From contig CM082591.2 of NCBI GenBank assembly GCA_040954595.2, positions 11,222,001 to 11,286,000 of the forward strand: 64,000 bases of DNA. Reading direction: 5' to 3'. Positions 36,601 through 48,600 of this stretch are shown one piece after another. Origin of the DNA: Balanoglossus misakiensis (taxonomy: Eukaryota > Hemichordata). The notes beneath the pieces are model-generated. The model saw only the letters and a program-made list of their open reading frames with translations. It ran no database searches and was not told the DNA's origin. A program made the translations under genes and the position numbers. The first letter of the stretch is position 1. Every line of letters starts with the position of its first letter.

Positions 36601-39600
36601 ATTATTAGAGTGACGCAGTTTCATGTTACAGATAAAAAAGTTACAAATATTTCAAATTTACATGAAACCCCAACTGAGTATTTCGGCCTCTGAGTCACTT
36701 TGCTTAACTGAGTACCAAGATGCAGGTGTCAAAAATAAAGTTTATACAACAAAAATTAATAAATCGAAATGATATTTCTTCTCCTTATGAACATATCATA
36801 TCAGTGTTTTTGTTAATGGCGGTACCCAGGTAAATGATACCGGGGTTCCTCTTGGTATATCGATGCAGTCATATAAAATGATATCAGTAGATAGCAGACA
36901 CGTTACCAGGATTCCCAGGTCATTTACCAGTGTTCCCAAGCCTTAGCAAAACACTGAGAAGACATAGTAAGCATGTTTATCAGAGAACAAATCCTCTAAT
37001 TTCTCATGAAGCGGCAGATCCTTTGGTGTGTCTCGAAATTGTGTTCTAATACGTAATAGTAATACTAATGCTTTAGAAATTAACTACCACCCCCATCTGT
37101 TGTCAAATACACAGTTCTACAGTAATAGAGCATAGTACTTATCCTGGTACATGTATAAATGCAGTGCTAGTGATGAATCAGCATTTAAATGTCAGAGAAT
37201 AAATGTAAATCATTTAAGTTGATATACATGTACAAAAGCAAAGTTGAGAAAAATATTAATGCTTTTGTCTCATTTAATTTTTCATTTTAGCTAAACAAAA
37301 AATTCCGAAATTGATTTCTGAAAAATTTCTCTGAGTCAGCCCCATACCTTTCCATGTATTGAAGAGAATTTTCTTGAGTCTCCATTGAGTTAGTTGAGTC
37401 AGTGGCGCGTCATATGGGCTTAAGAGGGCACACTGATGTAAAATAGGGAGATGATACAATATACAAAATGTATGTATCATATGTACATGTATCATGGCAA
37501 AGAATTCGTAATACAATTTTTACATACATCAAATTTTCACCAAGGTGTTTCTGTGAATTGTAGGTCTGTCTAGTCTTAACCCTTTCACCACCATGGTTCA
37601 GTCCAAACCCATTGTTTTCTATGGTAAAGTTGGACCTCTATAATTTATACTAGTATTTAGGGAACTGGGGGTGAAAGGGTTAAACCAAAAAGTTGTTGGT
37701 AATAGGTTACATGACCTCCTTCTACTCAAAGGGACAAGGTCTCTCTCTCGCTGCCCTTTTCCATTAATTATTTTTGATACAAGACAACGTTTATGAATCA
37801 ACATTCAACCACATACAACTTCCATCCCGTTTGTAGGATATGAGAGTATAAACTCGCCAATAATGAATAAACAACTTGTTTTTGCGAAGGTTGGGGAACA
37901 TTGGTAATGGATTTGGGAACCCCGGTAACATTTCTACAACCCCCTAATATAACTACATTGATACATTCAGGGGAACCCCGGAAATATGACTGGGGAACTC
38001 CGGTAGATTTTACCTAGTTACCGCCCTTAACAAAAACACTGATAAACGGTAGAGACCGATTATTCATTTTGGCGACTTTTTCTACTCTTGTGTCTACAAG
38101 CGAGATGGAAGGCGTGTGTGGTTGAACGTTGATTCACTATATATCCACATGTATCAAATGTAATTAATGGAAAAAGGGGGCTTTAGACCGGATATAACCT
38201 CGATCTTCAAATGGGCCCTAAAACCAGGGGGGCGTTTGTCCGAGCAGGGGTTCTTACCCGGGCAAGTACGGTATATACTTCAATTACTTTAAGAAATGTA
38301 TAATTGAGGTGTGAGGAGCCTCATTCACTTCATTGCATAGGATCAGGACGGCGAATGTTTTGGGCGTGGGGGGGGGGGTCATCATATTTTTGGGTCTGTC
38401 AAAGGGGGGGTCATCATTTTTTGGTCCTGGGTGAAGGGGGGGGGTCGGCCTATTTTTGAAAACCGATGACACAAACTTGCCAACCCCCCCCCCCCCCCCC
38501 CCCCCCGTTAAAACTGAACGGTCCCTAAATGTCCACATGTTTTTACCTTGAAACCTAACAGGCCTGGGAGCCAGGATTCTAGGCACCCTGGAAATCAAAC
38601 CAGTTTCAACTGACTTGGCAGTGTTAGGGTTAATGATTTTGCTTTCAAAATTTCAGTTTGGAGGAAGTCGCTACGCACTGGTTGTATATAACACTGCAGA
38701 TTGTGCTCCAAACCAAGCTGCTATATGCACAGCTCCTACCAGTAATGCTCATAAGATGTTAACAACTTTGGAAAGTATTGAGTAAGTCATCTTTGAAATT
38801 TTCTAATAGTTATGAGTTTTCATTACAGCCCCACTTTTTGCGTTGTTTTTATGATTTTAAGTCCATCTAGAAAAGCTTTCTGATAGAGGTATACATGAAC
38901 CTCTTATCAATGCCTGATTGTGGCTGTATGTTGCAGTTTGAACAGGTGATATATTAAATGGGTGCCACACCGATTTAATCAGCCTCCATTTAAAAGAGTA
39001 CTAACAGTTATGGTATGCATCACCAATAGATGACAAACTGGTGTAGATACAATCAATATGGCTTAATGGTGATGATTCTAAAGAACAGGGGGGAGATCTG
39101 AAGTATTTTATTGTGGGGGGAAAATATGAGAACTTTGGCAGCTCATGGGGCTTTAAAAATATGCACTGTCGGGGGTGTTGGGAGGGGGGGGGGACACAGC
39201 CAAACATTTTCCAGGATCACTACATAGACAATTTTACTGGTCCTGTGGGATAGTGACTATTTTGCTCCAGTGTCCATAGCGGCCCATCTTTTTATGGGAG
39301 TACCCCCATCCCCTAGTGATGAAGCATTATCCATTATCACTGTTCAGTGTTCTCTTTAATTTTTAAACATGAACATGTATGTAGAAGCAGAAGGGTAATT
39401 GTGACCAGTACTACCCTCTAATTTTAAAGAACATTAATTATGGAAGCCTATTAACCCTTTCAACACCGTGGTTCAGTCCAAATCTGTTGTTTTTAATGGA
39501 AAGGTTGGACCTCTAAAGAGGGAACTTGAACTTGAAAGGGTTAAAGGGCAAAGTCGCTCTTTTTGACCCTTGACTCGCTTGATTTTATTAGAGGTTCTTA

Positions 39601-42600
39601 CCTTTAAATGTGTCATAAAATGTTTAATCAAATCTGTCTACAATCAGAGTGGAAGTTTTTTACATGCACCATTTGTTAAATGATTAAATGGTGTTGTATT
39701 TCAGATTTTTGTCAGGAGCAGGTGAGAAATACAGTATGACTTCTGAAGGTCTGAGTACTGCATTGCAGTTATTTGATGATATGAAGACTTTACGATATAC
39801 AAGGTAATTATGGTAAAATTCTGAGTTTAAAAATCTTTCTCTTGGTATGGCCCCCACTTTTTGAGGTGGTTTATCTGTTTATGTAAAGCTCACCATGTCA
39901 ACCAGGAAATGATTCCATACAGACCATGGAGTACAACTGATGTGCGAAGTACATTGAAACTTTCCTAGTAAGGATTCCTCTGGGACCACAAAATATGTCC
40001 TTAATAGAGAGGTGTCGTTAATAGAAATGTACGTGTAATATTCTATTCAGACCATTACTTTTGTCTTGTAAAATCTGTCCTTAATAGAGAGGTGTCCTGA
40101 TTAGAGAGATGTCTGTATTGACAGGTCTCACTGTATTATCAACATTTTTAGTTTCACAATCCTTCCACCACCACAAGAGTTTGATGTGGTCTTGTTTATC
40201 AATGGTATAAATATGTAGTTGGACTGATGTACAGGAAATTGGGTGAAAAGGTTTAGACCAGAATACCACAATATATATTTTCGCAAGTTTTGGCATATTG
40301 CTACATGTATATATACATTGAATATATAATACAGTGAACTGAAGAAGGGTGACATACTGACAATATATCATGGTTTAAAAACAGAGATTTAGCTCTGGCT
40401 CATTTGTAATGCAACAATTGGAAAACGGATCAGGAACTTTTTCATTTTAATTCAATTCAATTCTGGCTGCCTTAAATAGGTTTTCACTGTGCTAGAGGGG
40501 TCAAATCACATTGCATTGCATTCTGGGCGAAAAGTCGACAACCCACTGTAGTAAGAGATAGGAGAAATGATATGTTTACTGTATTTCATGACTTCCTTTG
40601 TAGTTAGCATATTAAACTCATTAAACTTAATTCCCCTTTTTTTATGTTAAAAAGTTTCAGAATGACCCATCATCACTTTAGCTTATGAACTCCCATTTCT
40701 TAAACATGGCAAAAATCGGCCATCTTGAGTACACGTGCAAAAAAACGGTAATTTTGTTTTGCATTATCTGCTTCCATTGAGGAGTAACAGCGTTTGAAAG
40801 TTAGATTTTTAGTAAAATTTGATCAAATTCACGGTGAGTTGTATTGAATCATAGTTTATTCCCGCCAGGGACACTTTATCGACTAACAAAAATACCGTTT
40901 TGTTGGATGGGTCATACACAGTCCCCAGTTAAAATTTGAGCAAATTCGGCCAACGCAGAGCGAAGCTATTTTCGTCTGAAGTTGTCAAGAGCAGCGAAAA
41001 TGCAAACTGAGAAAAACGGCCATTTGCATTGTTGACACCTATTTGTTAAGCTGTGAACTCATTCAGAAAAGTGCTATTTTTGGGTGATTATGCACCATTT
41101 CCGCCAAGACGTATTAGTCAGGATGTGGGTCAGTATTAGGCCTACCGATTTATGTAAAAAAGTAAAATTTGGCAAAAATCACAAGTTTTCATGCAATGCC
41201 ACCTTAAGGTAGGGAGAATTGTAACAGGTGTGAAATTAGAATTTGGATAACACTGACATTATTTTGGCTATTGTTGGGGAGCATGAATAACTTGTTTTGG
41301 AAGCCAGGTCGTGTTTTCCACGATTATGGTTGGGTTTTTTTACAGTTATCTACAACATCGACAAACATAGCAAGAAATGACACATTGATTTAAAAAAAAA
41401 AAATTTATTACCAATCTTAACAACAACAACAACAACAACAACAACTACAACAACAACAATAATAATAATAACAATAACAAAATTACTAAGTTCCCTGTGG
41501 TAACACTTGTCTTACCATTAATATGACTACATTGATATACCAAGAGGAATGCTGGTAAAATGACTGGGGAACCCTGGTTACATTACCCTGGTCATCACTT
41601 TTGTTCAGTCCAACAGCATTGTTTTCTATGGTAAGGTTGGACCTGACCGACAATACTGCCAATAACAAAACATTGTTTTATCTTCTCTTTGTATACAGCA
41701 CACCAATACAGAAACATTGTATATTGATCTGCAACTCTCCTCCGTATCCTTTGCCAAGTCAAGATAGTATTAATTACAGTGGATTTACTGCAGAACAATT
41801 GGCTGCCATGTTGGGTGAGGTATGTACATGCGATGAGAGAGAGACTATGTCCCTTTAAAGATGAGGAATGCTCAATATTTGATTGTCTTCAAAAAGATGA
41901 CATCAACTCAAGCCTCAAAAACTCTTTGTTTTAATGTTTGAATTGTTTTTGTCGCATCATGAACAACTTCACATGTGGATGCCATCTTTTGACTCTCAGC
42001 AAATGTTGTATTTCGACAGAGAGGAGTCCATTTCTCAATCATATCACCCCGCAAACTGCCTGAACTCCAAAAACTTTATGACAAAGCGTGTGGTGAAGTA
42101 CAGATGGTACCAATGAAGGATTATGCAGCTGATCCACGCCACATGATACTTCTCAAAGGATATCAACTTGCTGGTAGGTACTATCTGTTCCTAAGCAAAT
42201 ATTTAAGCAATAACCCCTGCCGCAGGCAGGTATACTCGTGATTTAGGTACAATTCGAGACATACATAGCACGAGCCGTCAGGCGAGTGCTACATTGTATA
42301 TGGAGCCAATTGTACCTAAATCCAGTGTATAACCGATTGAGGCGGGGGTTATTGCTATTATATCAACAATACGCAATATTCGAGATGTATAAAAACGAAA
42401 GTATTTTAGTGTTAAGTGTTGTATGAGGGCGCTGTATATTTGCATCCGGTTAGGGCAAAATTTCAATATGGCTGCCGCTGAAATGTAGGGAACTAATCGT
42501 CGGCAGCAGAAGACGTACCTATATGTATTTATTTTTCTAGTGTTGAAACTTTTAGAATTGTATGCGTCCGCGAGAGCCTAATTTGTTTTGTTATCACATA

Positions 42601-45600
42601 CATAGACCCAGTTATCCCTATAGGTATATGACCTCACCGATCGGAAATGTGAAGAATAAGAATGCCCGGACTATTGAATTGTTTTATATAAACAAACAAA
42701 AATCAGCTGTTCGCGATCAGAAATATGCCCGGAACCTAAAAGTAGGAGGGTTATGAAGCACAGGGTAATATGGCGCAGTAAAGCACATGTGTAAAATGTA
42801 AAATGAGCATGACAAATTCCAAGTTTAAACGTCACGGATCGATATCGCTAAAGCATTGAGCATTACAGCCGGTGCAGCCTGCAGTCAACATGTCGAGCTG
42901 TGGACAGTTGGGCGAGCTACGACCATTTATTATTTCAGACAGTAGCGACGATACCTCTCGGGACGTGAATGAAGGAGGAAAATGCCATCTTATTGTCCCA
43001 GTCCCAAATGACGTCAGTTCCCATGATTTTCAGTAAATTTAAAGTGCCTATGACATGTGTTACGAACCAAAAACTCGCAACACAAACACCCAGACAGCAA
43101 CAACAATGATACACAGTACACCCAAAGTTATATGTTTCACTGCGAATCTATTTGTCACAGGAAGAAAAATAATATCATAGTACAAGCACTGAAACTTAAA
43201 TGTTACTAGGGTTCTTACTGAAATATTGTAATGTCCTCAAGAAACTTGTATCAGTTCCGTGGTAATATTACACACGTGGTGAGCGGACGCGATAATTCAG
43301 TGTTCCGTGAGTTCTCCGCACCAACCCGACGCTGGTTCACGCTGGCGTGCTGCTTTCTCACACAGTTCTTTCCTGAAGTCCTCTCAGAAGAAAGTAACAG
43401 GTTCACTTCACTCACGGTTGCTGGCGTAGACATGCATTTTAAGTCCGAGAGCAACGCTGAATTCAAACCAACAGGACATACCGACGTGCTGAACTTCAAC
43501 ACCGAGCTCCCACGTGGATTACAAGATTCCAGTCCCCGTCGCTCATGGCCGAGCTCAACTTGTCTGTTTTCTGGTCGGCTCACGCCACTTGACTGCCACT
43601 TGACTGCCGTTACCGAGAGTCAAAAATCAAAAGCCTAACGTAATATTCAAAATACACAGGTGTTCGGCTACTACAGCTAACGCTATGTTAATGACGTACA
43701 CCCTTATTGTTCATCCACCACTGATATTTAAATTATATGCATTCGTAGTACAATCGTAACACCTCCCCCACCGAAAGATAATTTTGACATGTCATGGCAA
43801 AACTTATCAAAAAAATCAAATTTAACATCGAGACAAACTATCTGCGACAATGTTGTCTTTACCCTTAATGTGTTTGATTTCGAGCGTATATTCCTGCAAC
43901 AGTAGGCTCCAATTTAAGATTCTGCGATTCTTTCTTTTCATTCTGTGTAAGAACGTCAAAGGATTATGATCCGTATACACAACCAAAGGAAAGGCGCTGT
44001 GAACATACACTTCAAAATGCTGTACGGCCAACACCAAAGCTAATAATTCTTTCTCAATAGTGGAGTAATTCTTCTGGTGAGAATTAAATCTTCTTGAAAA
44101 ATAACATACATGATGTTCAATGCCACCTTCATCATTTTTCTGCAGCAATACAGCCCCAGCGGCATTGTCACTGGCATCGACTGCTAATGCAAACGCTTTA
44201 GTAAAGTCAGGGGCTTTGAGCACTGGCGCATTCTGGAGAATAGCTTTGAGGCCTTCAAATGCCCTTCGACACGCGGCATTCCAAACAAATTTCTTGTCTT
44301 TCTTTAACAGTTCAGTCAGTGGTGAAGCGACATCTGCAAAATTCTTACAAAATTTTCGGTAATACCCAGCCATTCCCAGAAAACGCATCAGTGCTCTCTT
44401 GGTTGTAGGACCGGGATAATCAACAATAGCCGTCACTTTCGCTTCGACTGGGGCAACACGGCCCTGCCCTACATTGTGACTTAAAAATATTACAGTTGCT
44501 TGTCCAAACTCGCACTTAGCCAAATTAACAGTCAAGTTGGCTGCAAGTAATCTCTGAAACAACATCTCTATGGCAACAAGATGGGCTGCCCACTTATCAT
44601 CAGCAGTAATAATGTCATCAATATACGATCCACTACTCCCCAAACCCCTAATTGTTTTGTCAACCATTCTTTGAAAAGTGGCCAGCGCATTTTTCATGCC
44701 AAACGGCATTACATTGTACTCATACAGCCCAGTTGGAGTTACAAATGCAGATATTTCTCGAGCTCTGTCGGTCAGTGGGACACCCCAATAACCTTTCAGC
44801 AAATCCACTTTTGTGACATATTTTGCTTTTCCAATTTTATCAATACAGTCATCCACCCTCGGTATAGGATAGGAATCAGATTTTGTGACAGCATTGACCT
44901 TACGGAAATCTGTACAGAAACGTACACTGCCATCTGGCTAAGGAACCATTACACATGGGGAGCTCCAGTCACTATGACTAGGTTGAATGATGTCATTTTC
45001 TAACATGTACTGAATTTCTTTTTCCATAAGCTCTTTTTTAACAGGATTTAATCTATATGGGTGTTGTTTAATAGGCCTAGCATCACCAACATCCACGTCA
45101 TGTTGAACCACATTTGTTCTCCTGGGTACATCAGGAAACAAATCCCTATATTTAAATATGAGATCTTTTAACTCCTGCCTTTTACTCTTAGGAAAGTCTA
45201 AGTGATTCAACTTTCCATCCAGATGGTCCAAAATGTCTGAATTGTTCAATTTCGGTTTTATAATATCCTTCCCCTTGAAATGTGGTTCATCAGGCGCTTC
45301 AGTCGTTTCTTGGCAAATATTTACCAAATTGACAGTTTTCTGTTCTTGGTAGTACGGTTTTAACATATTTATATGGCATAGTTGTGTTGGCCTTCGACGA
45401 TCTGGTGTTTTCACCACATAGTCGACTTCATTCACTTTCTTTAATACTTCATAAGGACCACTAAATCTGGCATGTAATGGATTGTCTTGAGTTGGAAATA
45501 ACACGAGCACTAAGTTACCAGGTCTAAACTCCCTAGTTCTGGCTTTTCTATCATACCAGACTTTCATTTTACTCTGAGATGCTTTAAGATTATTTCTAGC

Positions 45601-48600
45601 CAATGCGCAAACTTGATATAATCTTTCTTTGAATTTCGAGACGTAGTCTAACAGGTTCAGTTTTGTATCATTATCTGTCCACTGGTCTTTTACTAGTGAC
45701 AGGGGCCCTCGGACCCTATGACCAAACACTAGCTCAAATGGACTGAACCCAAGAGATTCCTGGACACTTTCTCTGACAGCAAACAGCAGCAAGGGTATTC
45801 CTTCATCCCAATCTTTCTGATTATCGTGACAATACGTTTTCATCATAGTTTTCAGGGTAGAATGAAACCTTTCCAATGCACCTTGTGACTCTGGGTGATA
45901 GGCACTAGATTTGATCTGTTTAGTTCCCAAATGATAAAGAACTTGCTGAAACAGGCCTGACATAAAATTTGACCCCTGGTCAGACTGCGCCTCTTTTGGC
46001 AAACCTACCAGTGTGAAAAATTTAAGCAAAGCCTTGGAGATTGTGGGTGCTTTTATATTTCGGAATGGAATAGCTTCAGGAAATCGGGTAGCTGCACACA
46101 TAATCGTCAACAAATACCGGTTTCCTGATTTTGTTACTGGTAAGGGCCCCACACAGTCAATGACAATCCTACTGAAAGGCTCCCCAAAGGCTGGGATTGG
46201 CTGAAGAGGTGCCACTGGAGTCGTAGCATTTGGTTTACCCACAACCTGGCAAGTGTGACACGATTTACAATATTCAGATACATCCCTTTTCAAACCTGGC
46301 CAAAAGAAATGTCTCAAAATTCTATCCATAGTTTTATTTATTCCCAAATGTCCTCCCATAGGGAACTTATGGGCAAGATGAAGAATTTCATTTCTATACA
46401 CTTTTGGTACCACAACCTGATGCACCACAGCCCATTCTTCATTTGCTGGGGCTTCTAACGGACGCCATTTTCTCATTAGCACTCCATTATCAATATAGAA
46501 CCCAACCGGAATTTTATCAAGATCCTCTTTTGAAAGGGCTTTATCCTTCAGAAGCTTAATATCATCATCCCTTTCTTGTTCGGCGACAAGTTGTTTTCTA
46601 GATAGAGACAAATCAGACGTTATTTCAACGTTTTTGTTTTTCTGATCACTATCAGAGTCGTCACTAGTGTTATCTAAACAACCGAAAAATGTCTCAGACA
46701 AATCAACGACGTTATCGTGCAAATCACCATCCTCAAGGGCCCGTTTTGCCATTCCCCGAGTAACAACACACGCTGGATATAAATTTAGGCCGTCGTCCTG
46801 AACTTCATCCTTTTCGTCACAAATACTCGGTTTATCAGTCAGATGGATGATAGGTGCCACTTTGCCCCCAGCCAAGTCGTTGCCTAACAATAAAGAGACC
46901 CCTTTTACAGGTAGACTAGGTCTCAGACCTACTGTCACAAATCCGGTAACCAAATCTGATTTCTAGTGTACATTATGCAAGGGTACATTAACATACCTGC
47001 CCTCAATGCCCTGAGCTTAAACAGATTCACCAGTAGCAGACTCCTTACCAAACTCTAATACGTCACCGACCAAAAGAGATTGAGTAGCTCCGGTATCACG
47101 AAGAATCTTAATAGGCGTAGGACTGGATTGTTTATCCGACGAGACGTAACCCTCTGACACAAATGGCAATTACTCTTCACGCACAGAATCAGATTTTCCA
47201 ACTGGTTTAGGAATACAATCGATACAAATATTATCAGGTGCACTATCCGAAATACTCTTATATGAGGAAACAAGAGCATTTGGCAAAGATTCATTCTTTC
47301 TTTTCAACTTCCAACATTCGGCCATAATATGCCCTGCCTTTTTACAATAATGACAAGTTAGGACTCTAGGTTTACCCTTATCTGCGTTACCACTGTCAGA
47401 TTTTGTCGGCTGAAAACCACTCTTATTAAATACGGTGCTTGATCGTACTTCACGTGGCAATTCGCTATTGCGGACATCTTTATCAATTCTGGGCTGTCTA
47501 CTGTAAGTCTTTGAAATTTGAAATTTCGGCTTGTGGGTTAACGCAAAATCGTCGACCACCATCGCTGCGTGTTCCATCTTTCTCATCAAGATATGTTTTT
47601 ACATCATCACGAACACATCTTTTGAATTCCTCTATCAATATGAGCTGTTTAAGTTTATCGAAATCATTATCAACTTGCTTTGAGGTGCACCACCTTTCAA
47701 AGTATACATCTTTGTCATGAGCAAATTCAACATGCGTTTGATTTTCTTGTTTACGTAAGCCCCTGAATTTTTGTCTGTAAGCTTCAGGGACTAGTTCATA
47801 CGCCTTTAAAATAGCAGCTTTTACCAGATCATAATTGGCACAATCGGCCACAGAAAGACCAGAAAAAGCCTGTTGTGCCTTACCCTTCAACACACTTTGA
47901 AGCATTAAAGGCCAATATTGTCTAGGCCATGTTAGATTTGCGGCAACTTTCTCGAAATGTTGAAAATACTTATCAATCTCTTGTTCGTTAAAAGACGGAA
48001 CCATTCTTACTTCTCGACTTGGTGAAAAAGTTGCAGAGGATGAAATGTCCAAGTCAGAATTCAATCTCAATCTTTCCAGTTGAAACTGCCTATCTTTCTC
48101 TTTTTCTCTTTCTTGCATTTGCAGTTCGAGAATTTTCATTTCCTTCTCTTGTTCAAGCCGTCTAATTCCAATCTTTTCAACTCTGTTCCTTCTGTGGGCT
48201 TTGCCTGATATTGCTTTAAGGTCTCTTCCCTAAACACATCTTCTTCGACATAATATTCAACAATAATTTTCTTGAGTTCTGATTTAGTCATAGATGCTCC
48301 GACACCTTCAATTTGTAATTTCAGCACAACGGCTAGCAGCTCTATTTTCTTAAGTTCGTCTAAAACCGAGTGGTGGGAGATGTTACGAATTCTTCAATAT
48401 TACTCATTGTTGCTGGCTGTCTGGTAAGTTTTAGCAAAAATTTACCTGCTTCACAAACAAACCCATGAGGGTTAATTCCCTCTCAAGAATTTAGTTTTGT
48501 AGTCACAAAATTCAGCTCCCGGACGAGCCCCCAATTATGTTACGAACCAAAAACTCGCAACACAAACACCCAGACAGCAACAACAATGATACACAGTACA

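Noticed and set aside
43588-43612. 11-bp LTR difference as evidence of two separate insertions
   Set aside because: It is a simple tandem duplication, and the matching 4-bp flanks support one insertion.
43231-43638. Open frames of 110-135 codons on both strands inside each LTR
   Set aside because: They occur identically in both LTRs, overlap on opposite strands, and show no domain; chance frames in repeat sequence.
44938-44940. TAG between integrase and reverse transcriptase as programmed readthrough
   Set aside because: Other in-frame stops and gag frameshifts show general decay, so a mutation is the simpler reading.
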